From: CAZTTG01 sp964615935
GTDB lineage: Bacteria > Planctomycetota > UBA1135 > GCA-002686595
Assembly (NCBI GenBank): GCA_964615935.1
Contig: CAZTTG010000147.1
Coordinates: 1-10,099, forward strand
DNA: 10,099 nt
Direction of reading: 5' to 3'
Under the pieces are notes generated by a model. The model searched no databases. It saw only the letters and a list, made by a program, of their open reading frames with translations, and was not told where the DNA came from. Within the stretch, counting starts at the first letter, position 1; every line of letters starts with the position of its first letter. The translations under genes were made by a program, and so were the position numbers. Below, one piece after another: positions 1 through 7,333 of the stretch.

Positions 1-41
1 CCGACGACGCGTATTCGCTGTGATACTCGGAGGAGGCGCAA

Positions 42-55
42 CGCCGCCAGCGGCG
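42..55. repeat. Small GC hairpin beyond the VIT/VWA stop codon
   Basis: A 5-bp inverted repeat (CGCCG, loop CCAG, CGGCG) lies about 42 nt past the stop codon of the minus-strand VIT/VWA gene. On the minus strand it is not followed by a T-run, so it is only a weak terminator candidate and could be chance in DNA this GC-rich. Nothing else is visible in bases 1-97. Confidence 0.2.
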
Positions 56-97
56 CTGAGAGGCCCGCAGGTGGACCGGAACTTCCCGTGCGCGGCA

Positions 98-2566
98 CTA
101 GTGTCCCTCGCCGCCGGCGGGAGGCTCCTCCTCGGTGGCCCGCGGGGGCGTGACCTCGAAGGCCTCCTCGCCCATCACCACGATCATGCGCGGGCTGAAG
201 GCGAGGTAGGGGGCCAGCTCGGGCCTGGCCTTCAGGAGGTCGAAGTACTCCTTCGAGTAGGCCTCCACGACCGTCTTCCCCTTCGCCAGCTCCTCGGTGA
301 GATCCCGGTCGACCCACACGCCCCAGCGCAGCAGGAACACCTTGTCCTTGATCTTGCGCGTGAACAGGTCGATCAGGGCGGCCTGGCGCATTCGCCGTCT
401 GCCCTTGCCCAGGAAGAACTCGTCCTCCCCGCCGGTGGTGCCGGCGGCGATGAGGCCGGCCAGGTAGGCACTGTCGTCCACGGCGCCCTTGCCGGTCGTC
501 CGGCGTCCCAGGCCACCGAGGGCCCCCTCACCGGCCCGCATCTCGACCGCGATCGTCTCGGCGAGCTCCCTCAGCTCGGCCGGGGACGCGTCCCTCGGCA
601 GGACGCCGGCGTCCCGCAGGCTGGCGGCGATCTCATCCAGGCTCGGAGGGGCGCCGGGGGTGGCCGGGCCGAGGCTCCCCGGACCCGCCGGGCCGGGGCT
701 CGACGGTCCCGTGATGGGCCCCGCCCCGCCCCCACCGCCTCCACCCGGGGGCACCGCATCCCCGGGACCGCGATACGCGCCGCCGTGCCCCGAGGCCCTC
801 CGCCGGGGGCGCTCGCCCGGCACCGCCAGGCCCTCCTCGACGATCAGGTGGGAGGTGTAGGGAGTGACGATGCGGTACTCGCGGCCGAGGCGGCCCACCT
901 CGTCCAGGAGCTCGGGGTCCTTGCCGTTCAGCCGGATCGCGTCCAGGAGCATCCCCACGCGCCGCTCGGCCCACAGGCGCGGGACGAAGTCGAAGTCCTC
1001 GCGCGGACCCGCGGCGAAGGTGCCCTCGTACACGTACTCCCGGCGAGCGCCCTCCACCGCGCCCGAGAGCCGGATCGCGCAGGGACCCTCCCCCTCGTAG
1101 CGGCCGAAGACCGTCAGCCGGCTGCCCTTGAAGAGGTCGGGGAGCCGCGCCGGCACGACCTTGACGAGCCGGACGCCGTCCGCCTCGAGCCGGAGGTCGG
1201 TCAGGACCGGGTGGCTGAGCCGGGTCAGGAGGTCGCTGGTCTTCTCCTCGATGCTCTCGTACTGCCGCACGTAGCACCGGCTGCCCCCGCCGTCCGCGGC
1301 CAGGGTGTCGAGCAGGTGGGTGTTGACGTCGTCACCCACCCCGAAGACGAAGACGCGGGTCCGGCCCGCGTTGAGCCGCTGCGCCTCGGCCAGGATCACC
1401 TTCGGATCCTTCACGCCCACGGTCGGCAGCCCGTCGGTCAGGAACACCAGGATCTGCAGCCCCTCCGCGTCCGCCGCCCCGCGCGGCAGGCCGGCCCGCA
1501 GCGCCGAGGCGATGTTGGTGCCCCCCCCGGCCTCGAGGCCCTCGATCCTCTCGAGGGCCGCCTCCGCGAGGCTCGCGGTGGCCTCCACCGGGGCGGGGAA
1601 GAAGGGTTCGGCCTCGGTCGCGAAGGGGACCACGTTGAAGCGATCCCCCTCCCGCAGCGACCCGATGAAGAAGCGCAGGGCGCCCCGGGCCTGATCGATC
1701 TTCGCGCCGGCCATCGATCCCGAGGTGTCCAGGACGAAGGTGATGGTCTTGCTCAGGACCCGCTCCTCGTCGAAGTCGCGCCGCGGAGAGATCAGCATCA
1801 TGAAGGTGCCCTCCCTCTCGCCGCTCCTCTTGTGGCTCAGGAAGTTGAGGCCGAACTCGCGCTCGGACAGGCCGTAGAACACCGACAGCTCGCCGGCCGG
1901 CAGCAGGGAGACGGGGCCCTCGAAGGAGGCCCGCGCCCGGTGGTCGTCCTGGCGGATCACCTGGATCGAGGAGGCCGGCGCGAAGGCGTTGCGGAGGGTT
2001 TTGCGGGAGCGGATGGAGAGGTCCAGGGTGACGTACTCGGGGGGCCTGCCGCCCACCCCGGCCTGGTTCAGGGCGAAGGTCCAGCGGTGCAGGCCGGCCA
2101 GCTCGGGGAGCACGTGCCGGAAGCCGACCTCGACCTCGACCTGGCCCTGCGGCGGGATGGGGAAGATGCGCGCGCGCAGGCAGCCGCGCCCGTAGTACTC
2201 CAGGAGGCCGGGGTCCAGCCGCCGGCGCACGATGCTCTCGTAGACCCCCCGGGCGCCCTCCGCCCCCAGGACCTCGCCGCTCATCTCCACCCCGTCGACC
2301 GTCATCCGGAACTCGTCGGCGGCCGCGCCGGCGGGCAGGGGCAGGAGCCAGATGGCCTCGGCCGGCCTCCGCCCGTCGTTGCGCACGACCTGCTTCAGGC
2401 TGGTGGTGGCGACGCCGTCGACCACCTGGACGTCGGCCGCCAGGCTGGTCGTCCGGACCGGCGCGCCGTGAGGGGGCAGGGGCATCCCCTGGGCCCCTGC
2501 GCGGGTTCCCAGGCACGAGAGGACGACCGCCGCGAGGGCGGTCGAGAGGAGGCACGCGGACTTCAT
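98..2566 (-). CDS. Exported VIT and VWA domain protein with Gly/Pro-rich linker and C-terminal domain
   Basis: An 822-residue protein. The N-terminus (1-27) is a signal peptide: Lys2, a hydrophobic core, then either a lipobox-like VLSC (Cys18) or an AGA/Q type I site near residue 26. A VIT (vault protein inter-alpha-trypsin) domain follows at about 30-150, then a VWA domain at about 272-450 with an intact metal-ion-dependent adhesion site: DTSGSM (280-285), the Thr of GGGTN (350) and Asp378 of LTDG. Residues 585-645 are a Gly/Pro linker with seven consecutive Gly at 608-614. The C-terminal part (about 690-805), with RWGVWVDRDL and a YLAFSPRMIVVMGEEAFEV segment, resembles the tail of other bacterial VIT/VWA proteins. 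The start at 2566 is chosen over an upstream ATG at 2713 because it gives the signal peptide and has AAGGAG 5 nt upstream. The likely role is metal-dependent protein binding at the cell surface or periplasm; the partner is unknown. It is divergent from the ROK kinase, and its stop is TAG. Confidence 0.93.
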   Translation of the reverse strand: MKSACLLSTALAAVVLSCLGTRAGAQGMPLPPHGAPVRTTSLAADVQVVDGVATTSLKQVVRNDGRRPAEAIWLLPLPAGAAADEFRMTVDGVEMSGEVLGAEGARGVYESIVRRRLDPGLLEYYGRGCLRARIFPIPPQGQVEVEVGFRHVLPELAGLHRWTFALNQAGVGGRPPEYVTLDLSIRSRKTLRNAFAPASSIQVIRQDDHRARASFEGPVSLLPAGELSVFYGLSEREFGLNFLSHKRSGEREGTFMMLISPRRDFDEERVLSKTITFVLDTSGSMAGAKIDQARGALRFFIGSLREGDRFNVVPFATEAEPFFPAPVEATASLAEAALERIEGLEAGGGTNIASALRAGLPRGAADAEGLQILVFLTDGLPTVGVKDPKVILAEAQRLNAGRTRVFVFGVGDDVNTHLLDTLAADGGGSRCYVRQYESIEEKTSDLLTRLSHPVLTDLRLEADGVRLVKVVPARLPDLFKGSRLTVFGRYEGEGPCAIRLSGAVEGARREYVYEGTFAAGPREDFDFVPRLWAERRVGMLLDAIRLNGKDPELLDEVGRLGREYRIVTPYTSHLIVEEGLAVPGERPRRRASGHGGAYRGPGDAVPPGGGGGGGAGPITGPSSPGPAGPGSLGPATPGAPPSLDEIAASLRDAGVLPRDASPAELRELAETIAVEMRAGEGALGGLGRRTTGKGAVDDSAYLAGLIAAGTTGGEDEFFLGKGRRRMRQAALIDLFTRKIKDKVFLLRWGVWVDRDLTEELAKGKTVVEAYSKEYFDLLKARPELAPYLAFSPRMIVVMGEEAFEVTPPRATEEEPPAGGEGH

Positions 2567-2802
2567 GACGACTCCTTGGGGCTCGGCGACGCGAGGTGAG
2601 GGATGCTCCTCCGTGCAAGATCCGGGCCGGGCCGCAGGACGGGGGCCGGGACGCCGAGGCCCGCGCGGCTGCGGCCGCGAGGCGTGGGGTTCCCGTAACG
2701 CGGATGGCCGCATCGGAGCAGGCTCCCTCCGGGAGAGCGTCGATGCCGGCCCGGGGCCGGGAGGGTAGGCTGTCGCCCGCCGACCGGCAGGAGAGGATCG
2801 CC
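2567..2802. promoter_or_regulatory. Divergent intergenic region between the VIT/VWA gene and the sugar kinase
   Basis: These 236 bases separate two divergently transcribed genes, so promoters for both should lie here. AAGGAG at 2572-2577 (minus) is the ribosome binding site for the VIT/VWA gene. AGGAGAGG at 2789-2796 (plus) is the site for the kinase, 6 nt before its ATG, and decides that start because the kinase frame is open for 69 codons upstream. The stretch also holds small GC palindromes, such as CTCCC/GGGAG near 2724-2735 and GCCGGCCC/GGGGCCGG near 2745-2760. I see no convincing -35/-10 pair on either strand, so the region is called from gene orientation only. Confidence 0.5.
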
Positions 2803-3714
2803 ATGCGCATCGGGATCGACCTGGGGGGGACCAAGATCGAGGGCATCGTCCTGGTGGAGGGCGGCGAGCTCCGTCACCGCCAGCGCCTCTCCACCCCCCA
2901 GGGGGACTACCGGGGGACCCTAGAGGCCATCGCGCGGCTCGTGCGCCGGCTCGAGGAGAGCTGCGGGGAGACCTGCACGGTCGGGGTGGGCACCCCGGGA
3001 TCGGTCTCCACCGTCACGGGCCGGCTCAAGAACTGCAACTCGACCTGCCTGAACGGCCAGCCCTTCGTCGAGGACCTCTCGCTCCTGCTCGAGCGACCGG
3101 TGCGCATCGCCAACGACGCCAACTGCTTCGCCCTGTCGGAGGCCAGCGACGGGGCGGGGGCCGGCGCCTCGGTGGTGTTCGGCGTCATCCTGGGGACCGG
3201 GGTGGGCGGCGGCATCGTCGTCGACGGGAGGATCCTCTCCGGCGCCGACGGCATCGCCGGGGAGTGGGGCCACAACCCCCTCCCGTGGCCGCGCCCCGAG
3301 GAGTGGCCGGGGCCCGACTGCTACTGCGGCCGGACCGGCTGCGCGGAGACCCTCCTGTCGGGCCCCGGCCTGGCGCGCTCCCACTGGGAGCTGGGAGGGC
3401 CGGACCTCGCGCCCGAGGCGATGGTGCGCGCCGCCGAGGAGGGAGACCCGCGCGCCTCGCGGGCCCTGACCCTCTACGAGGATCGCCTGGCCCGGGGTCT
3501 GGCGGGGGTCGTCAACCTCCTCGATCCGGAGGTGATCGTGCTGGGCGGGGGCCTCTCGAAGCTGGCGCGGCTGTACGAGAGCGTCCACGGCCGCCTGGCA
3601 CGCTGCGTGTTCTCGGACACCGTCCGCGCGAGGATCGTCCCTCCAGCGCACGGGGACTCCAGCGGGGTGCGCGGAGCCGCCTGGCTGTGGAGCGAGGAGG
3701 AGTCGGGCGGCTGA
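2803..3714 (+). CDS. mak: ROK-family sugar kinase, Mak (fructokinase)-like
   Basis: A 303-residue cytoplasmic kinase that should phosphorylate a hexose (fructose or mannose most likely) with ATP. The ROK landmarks are all present: the phosphate-binding loop DLGGTK (6-11), GVGTPGS (61-67), the sugar-binding/catalytic NDAN (104-107, Asp105 the expected base), the GTGVGGG adenosine motif (131-137), GEWGHN (153-158), and the zinc site His157 with Cys173, Cys175 and Cys180 in CYCGRTGC. Glu182 follows, then the C-terminal VNLLDPEVIVLGGG (237-250). From memory, the protein matches E. coli Mak closely in length (302 aa there) and along the whole chain, including NGQPF, GEWGHNPLPW and the end HGDSSGVRGAAWLW. 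This favours Mak over glucokinase or NagK, but substrate specificity cannot be read directly. The upstream frame extension to 2596 is rejected: it has no family similarity, and AGGAGAGG sits 6 nt before the chosen ATG. It appears monocistronic. Confidence 0.93.
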   Translation: MRIGIDLGGTKIEGIVLVEGGELRHRQRLSTPQGDYRGTLEAIARLVRRLEESCGETCTVGVGTPGSVSTVTGRLKNCNSTCLNGQPFVEDLSLLLERPVRIANDANCFALSEASDGAGAGASVVFGVILGTGVGGGIVVDGRILSGADGIAGEWGHNPLPWPRPEEWPGPDCYCGRTGCAETLLSGPGLARSHWELGGPDLAPEAMVRAAEEGDPRASRALTLYEDRLARGLAGVVNLLDPEVIVLGGGLSKLARLYESVHGRLARCVFSDTVRARIVPPAHGDSSGVRGAAWLWSEEESGG

Positions 3715-3753
3715 GGAGCGGCGCCCCGGTTTCCCCGCGTGCGATCCGACCTC

Positions 3754-3775
3754 CCCCCGAATCGGGGGTAGTTTT
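3754..3775 (+). terminator. Candidate intrinsic terminator after mak
   Basis: A 6-bp stem CCCCCG/CGGGGG (3754-3759 and 3763-3768) with an AAT loop is followed by TAGTTTTC. It starts 40 nt after the kinase TGA stop. The short T-tract and placement in a convergent gap support a plus-strand terminator; the stem is short and the T-run only four bases. Confidence 0.5.
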
Positions 3776-3947
3776 CAGGTGACTCGGAGCGTGGCGGTGA
3801 GCCTCCCGAGGCCCCGCGCTCGCACGGCGAAGCGCACAACAGGCACCTCGACCGCGCACCGGTCCCCCCCCATTCCACGGATCCTCTCCACCGAGGGCGT
3901 CGCCTCCCCACCCCCCGGGGCGCGGCGCCCTCCCTTTTCGTGGGCCC

Positions 3948-3966
3948 GGGGACGGAACCCGTCCCC
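3948..3966 (-). terminator. GC-rich hairpin just past the CRTAC1-like gene, possible terminator
   Basis: A perfect 8-bp inverted repeat GGGGACGG/CCGTCCCC with an AAC-type 3-nt loop begins 5 nt after the stop codon of the minus-strand CRTAC1-like gene. No T-run follows on the minus strand, so it would be a U-less terminator or an RNA-stabilising 3' stem. The position immediately after the stop argues against pure chance. Confidence 0.4.
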
Positions 3967-3971
3967 GCCGC

Positions 3972-5828
3972 TCAGCGCCCGCTCGCCGCCGGCTCGATCC
4001 GCGGGGCCCGGCGCCCCTGCACCGCCGTGACGAAGCGGTCGACCTCCAGGTCCTCGAAGACCTGCCGGCTGCCCTTCGCGTCGGGCCAGCGCACCTCCAG
4101 CCGGTCGACGCGCTCGGCGCTCCCCAGGCCGAAGCAGGCCTCGGGGGGATCCTGGTGATTGGCCAGGCCCGATCCCGAGCGGATCTCCCGGATCTGGGTC
4201 AGCTCGCCGGTCGTGACCGAGACGCGCGCGCCGATGCCGCCGCGGTTGGCCCCGCCTCGCCCCTTGCCCTCCAGGCGCACGTTCAGCCAGTGGTTGCCGT
4301 TCCGGTCGGCGAGCCGGTTCTGGAACAGGCCCACCTCGTTGAGGCGGATCCCGCCCATGTACCGGTCGCGGTGGGCCTGGTTCAGCCGCATGAAGGACCG
4401 GCCGACCAGGACGTCGACGTCGCCGTCGCGGTCAAAGTCGCCGATGGACAGGCCGCCGCATCCCTCCCAGTCGAAGCCCGCCTCCCGCGTGACCTCCTCG
4501 AAGCCGCCGTCCTCGTCCTGGCGGTACAGGCGCAGGAACTGACCGTCGGGATAGTCCCCCGAGCCGATCAGCAGATCGAGGCGCGTGTCGTTGTCGTAGT
4601 CGAGCCAGGCGACGTGCATGTCGCCAAAGTTGTAGCGCTGGGGCTCGCGGCTGGGTCGCGACGGGAGGAGCTCGGTGACCGGGATGCGCTCGAAGGCCCA
4701 CCCACCCTCAGCACCCTGGTTGACCAGCAGCGAGGGCAGGTCGGAGGCCTCCCCCGCCCAGGCGTGGGCGATCTCGCCCAGGAAGAGGTCCAGGTCCCCG
4801 TCGTTGTCGTAGTCCCCCACCGCACAGTCGAAGGTGTTGCCGTTGCTGCGGAAGGGCGCCTCGGCCTCGCGGTCCACCCAGTCCGGGTAGCGCCCGTGGG
4901 TGATTTCGTCCCCGGCGAAGCCGCTGCTGCGGCCGATCTCGGTGAAGGTCCCGTCGCCCTGATTGCGCCAGAGGTAGTTCCACTGGCGGCCGTAGGCCAA
5001 CTGCAGGAGGTCCGGCCGACCGTCGTTGTCGACGTCCGCGCTGGTCACGCCGTAGGTGGGGCGGGACGAGCGCGGACCGCCCGGCTCGGGCACGGTCAGG
5101 AGGCCGGCCGCCTCGGTGACGTCCACGAAGCGGCCCTTGCCGTCGCCCTTCCACAGGCGGTCGACGCCGCAGTGGGCGAGCATGCCGTACTGCCGGTACT
5201 GGCGGCCCTCGAAGACGTCCAGGCGGCCGTCGGCGTCAAAGTCGCAGATCGCCAGGGCCATGGCCGGCCCGCAGGCCTCGTCGCCGCCGAAGGGCGAGTC
5301 GGGCGCCCGCTCGAAACGCCCCCCGCCGACGCCCAGCCAGACCGCGGAGCGCACGCCGGGATCGCACTCCTCCACCGTGGTCCAGCCCCCGCTCCCGACC
5401 ACCTGCCAGGCGGCCTCCACTCCCCACACCGCGTCCTGGGCGCCATCGTTGTCCAGGTCGGCGAAGTACAGGTGGTGCGGCACGTAGGGGGCGGGCTCGC
5501 GCGCCCGCTCCTGGTCCGGACGCCCCTCGGCGCTCAGGGGCACCTGGCGCACCACGGGAAAGTCGATGCCCGGCTCCTCCAGGAGCTCGAAGCGGGCACC
5601 CGACCGGCTCAGGTAGAGGCGGCGGCGGTCCAGGCACAGATCCCAGAAGCCGTCGCCGTCCAGGTCCGCGAGGATGCAGTCCTTGGCCGGTACGCCCTCG
5701 AGCCCCACCTCGGCAGTGACGTTGGCGAACAGGGGCGGCTCCGCATCGGGGATCGGGTCCGAGCCCTGTGCCGAGAGCGGGGCGAGGAGGAGCAGCCAAG
5801 CCGGGGCGCGCGAGACTCTCGTGGCCAT
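3972..5828 (-). CDS. Exported CRTAC1-like protein with FG-GAP/VCBS repeats and ASPIC/UnbV C-terminus
   Basis: A 618-residue protein. Residues 1-20 look like a signal peptide (MATR, then AWLLLLAPLSA, cleavage near LSA/Q). Seven DxDxDG-type calcium-binding loops follow, with first Asp at 55, 124, 196, 265, 339, 410 and 464, as expected for an FG-GAP beta-propeller. The sixth (DYDNDTRLD) has Thr in place of the usual Gly. The C-terminal region (about 533-600), with IGARVSVTTG, REIRSGSGLANHQDP and VDRLEVRWPDAKG, is the ASPIC/UnbV domain of CRTAC1-family proteins, which also carries the conserved His-Gln-Asp segment. Such proteins are secreted and thought to act in binding or adhesion; no enzymatic activity is assigned. 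The start at 5828 is preferred to the ATG at 5870, which lacks both a binding site and a signal peptide at its N-terminus; GAGG lies 8 nt before 5828. It lies 85 nt downstream of the KOR gamma gene, so it could be co-transcribed. Confidence 0.92.
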   Translation of the reverse strand: MATRVSRAPAWLLLLAPLSAQGSDPIPDAEPPLFANVTAEVGLEGVPAKDCILADLDGDGFWDLCLDRRRLYLSRSGARFELLEEPGIDFPVVRQVPLSAEGRPDQERAREPAPYVPHHLYFADLDNDGAQDAVWGVEAAWQVVGSGGWTTVEECDPGVRSAVWLGVGGGRFERAPDSPFGGDEACGPAMALAICDFDADGRLDVFEGRQYRQYGMLAHCGVDRLWKGDGKGRFVDVTEAAGLLTVPEPGGPRSSRPTYGVTSADVDNDGRPDLLQLAYGRQWNYLWRNQGDGTFTEIGRSSGFAGDEITHGRYPDWVDREAEAPFRSNGNTFDCAVGDYDNDGDLDLFLGEIAHAWAGEASDLPSLLVNQGAEGGWAFERIPVTELLPSRPSREPQRYNFGDMHVAWLDYDNDTRLDLLIGSGDYPDGQFLRLYRQDEDGGFEEVTREAGFDWEGCGGLSIGDFDRDGDVDVLVGRSFMRLNQAHRDRYMGGIRLNEVGLFQNRLADRNGNHWLNVRLEGKGRGGANRGGIGARVSVTTGELTQIREIRSGSGLANHQDPPEACFGLGSAERVDRLEVRWPDAKGSRQVFEDLEVDRFVTAVQGRRAPRIEPAASGR

Positions 5829-5864
5829 GGCGAATCCTCGGCCCGGGGGGGTCACCCCGAGCGC

Positions 5865-5891
5865 GGACATCGCCGCGGTGCGCCGATGTCC
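5865..5891. repeat. Perfect 8-bp inverted repeat between the KOR gamma and CRTAC1-like genes
   Basis: GGACATCG (5865-5872) and CGATGTCC (5884-5891) are exact reverse complements with an 11-nt loop. It lies 22 nt after the gamma-subunit stop and 36 nt before the CRTAC1-like start. No T-run follows on the minus strand, so it may be an operator, a processing stem or a weak terminator splitting the operon from the next gene. A second, messier GC hairpin (CTCGG/CCGAG, 5837-5861) follows. Confidence 0.45.
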
Positions 5892-5913
5892 TGGGGGGCG
5901 AAGGGAAGACGGA

Positions 5914-6471
5914 TCAGGCGGGAGCGGCCTCCAGCAGGCTCTTCCCGTGGTCGTAGCCCCGCTGGAAGGCCCGCAGGTTCAGCTCCTCCGTTCCCGAGGG
6001 CACGGAGGCCTCGACCGCCTTCCTCATGGCCTCCACGTCGATCAGGCCGGTGGTGGCGGCGAAGAAGCCGGTCATGACGATGTTGAGCACCATCTTGCGG
6101 CCGAGATCCTCCGCGACGCGCGTGGCGGGGATCGGGAAGGTCTTGATGCCCGGCCGGAGACCCGAGGGATCGACGAGGTCCTCCTCGTACAGGAGGAGCC
6201 CGTTGTCGGCGATCTCCGGGGAGAACTTGGTGAAGGCCTCCTGGGACATCACCACCAGGATCTTCGGGTGGGTGACGTAGGGATAGAGGATCGGGTCGTC
6301 GGAGACGATGACCTGCGAGGAGCAGGCCGAGCCCCGGGCCTCGGGACCGAAGGCCTGGGTCATCGTGGCGTGCTTGTCGTCGTAGATCGAGGCCGCCTTG
6401 CCGATGATGATCCCGGTGAGGATCACCCCCTGGCCGCCGAACCCGCCCACCTTGATTTCGGTGATCGCCAT
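5914..6471 (-). CDS. korC: 2-oxoacid:ferredoxin oxidoreductase, gamma subunit
   Basis: A 185-residue subunit of the four-part 2-oxoacid:ferredoxin oxidoreductase (pyruvate/ketoisovalerate oxidoreductase gamma domain). The N-terminal glycine motif GGFGGQGV (9-16) and FGPEARGSA (41-49, the family's YGPEARGG-type motif) identify it. Length is usual for a stand-alone gamma chain. In this family the gamma domain helps bind CoA and closes over the active site. It is the last of the KOR genes: its ATG is 4 nt past the beta-subunit TAG, and GAAGGG inside the end of the beta gene provides the binding site. The substrate may be 2-oxoglutarate (as named) or another 2-oxoacid such as branched-chain ketoacids. 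The gamma chain alone does not decide this. Confidence 0.93.
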   Translation of the reverse strand: MAITEIKVGGFGGQGVILTGIIIGKAASIYDDKHATMTQAFGPEARGSACSSQVIVSDDPILYPYVTHPKILVVMSQEAFTKFSPEIADNGLLLYEEDLVDPSGLRPGIKTFPIPATRVAEDLGRKMVLNIVMTGFFAATTGLIDVEAMRKAVEASVPSGTEELNLRAFQRGYDHGKSLLEAAPA

Positions 6472-6475
6472 CGGA

Positions 6476-7333
6476 CTACCCTTCGTACGGCACGTACCGC
6501 TCGCCCAGGCGCTGGGTGAGCTGATGGTTGTAGTTCTCCAGGAAGGTCGGCATCTCCTTGTCCACGAACTTCCCGCAGATGATCCTGCCCTGGAAGTCGA
6601 TGCCGACGTTCTTGGTGTCCTCGCCGGTCTTCACATCGCTGTTCTCCTGGTACCACTTCATCCGCTCCAGGCCGTCGCCCAGGCGGTTGCGGCGCTCGTA
6701 CAGCGTGGGGCAGGGCGTGATGACCTCGACGAAGGTGAAGCCCTTCTTCTGGATGGCCTGGGTCATGGCCTTGGTGAGCTGGCGGACGTGGTAGGAGGTC
6801 CAGCGAGCCACGTAGACGGCGCCGCAGGACTCCGCCAGGTAGGGCATGTTGAAGGCGTTCTCCGACATGCCGTAGGGGGCCGTGGTCCCCACCGCCGAGA
6901 GGGGCGTGGTGGAGCTGATCTGGCCTCCGGTCATCGCGTAGGTGTGGTTGTTGATGAAGATGATCGTGAGATCCATGTTGCGGCGGGCGGCGTGGATGAA
7001 GTGATTGCCGCCGATGGCCGCCAGGTCGCCGTCCCCCGAGTACACCACCACGTTCAGCTTGGGGTTGCCCAGCTTCAGGCCGGTGGCGAAGGGGATCGCC
7101 CGCCCGTGGGTGGTGTGGAAGGAGTCCAGCGCCAGGTAGCCCGCCACCCGGCCGGTGCAGCCGATGCCCGAGACGACGGCCAGCTCGTCCAGGGGGATCT
7201 CGCAACTCTTGACGGCTCGGGCGAAGCAGTTGACCGTGGTCCCGATACCGCAGCCGGGGCACCAGATGTGGGGCATCCGGTCCATGCGCAGGAACTGCTC
7301 GACCGGGTTCGCCTCGATGGTCTGCTCGATCAT
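6476..7333 (-). CDS. korB: 2-oxoacid:ferredoxin oxidoreductase, beta subunit (thiamine diphosphate and Fe-S)
   Basis: A 285-residue catalytic subunit that binds thiamine diphosphate and one [4Fe-4S] cluster. Visible features are WCPGCG (24-29), GIGCTGR (56-62), HTTHGRA (73-79), and the diphosphate/Mg motif GDGD (100-103) followed by NN (128-129). Four cysteines (25, 28, 59 and 208 in TPCPT) are positioned as expected for cluster ligands. Length fits KorB-type beta subunits (about 280-300). The start at 7333 overlaps the alpha-gene stop in an ATGA (7330-7333), and GAGGAGG 7 nt upstream within the alpha gene supports it. The frame remains open far upstream, but that part is a shadow of the alpha gene. 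With alpha it forms the active site that decarboxylates the 2-oxoacid and passes electrons to ferredoxin. 2-oxoglutarate is the favoured substrate by family resemblance, not proven. Confidence 0.94.
   Translation of the reverse strand: MIEQTIEANPVEQFLRMDRMPHIWCPGCGIGTTVNCFARAVKSCEIPLDELAVVSGIGCTGRVAGYLALDSFHTTHGRAIPFATGLKLGNPKLNVVVYSGDGDLAAIGGNHFIHAARRNMDLTIIFINNHTYAMTGGQISSTTPLSAVGTTAPYGMSENAFNMPYLAESCGAVYVARWTSYHVRQLTKAMTQAIQKKGFTFVEVITPCPTLYERRNRLGDGLERMKWYQENSDVKTGEDTKNVGIDFQGRIICGKFVDKEMPTFLENYNHQLTQRLGERYVPYEG

Noticed and set aside
20..2599. 859-aa plus-strand open frame running the full length of the VIT/VWA gene
   Set aside because: It is antisense to a gene with clear domains, lacks recognisable motifs, is rich in Gly/Ala/Arg/His as expected from the complement of GC3-biased codons, and has no convincing binding site.
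1332..2846. 504-aa minus-strand open frame in a second phase of the VIT/VWA gene
   Set aside because: It is Arg/Pro/Gly-rich out-of-frame translation of the real gene, with no domain.
3779..4030. 83-aa plus-strand open frame in the convergent gap
   Set aside because: It is Pro/Arg/Ser-rich, overlaps the end of the CRTAC1-like gene, and has no motif or binding site.
4155..6077. 640-aa plus-strand open frame across the CRTAC1-like gene and the end of korC
   Set aside because: It is an antisense shadow with a Val/Ala/Gly/His composition and no family motifs. The minus-strand gene has seven calcium loops and an UnbV domain.
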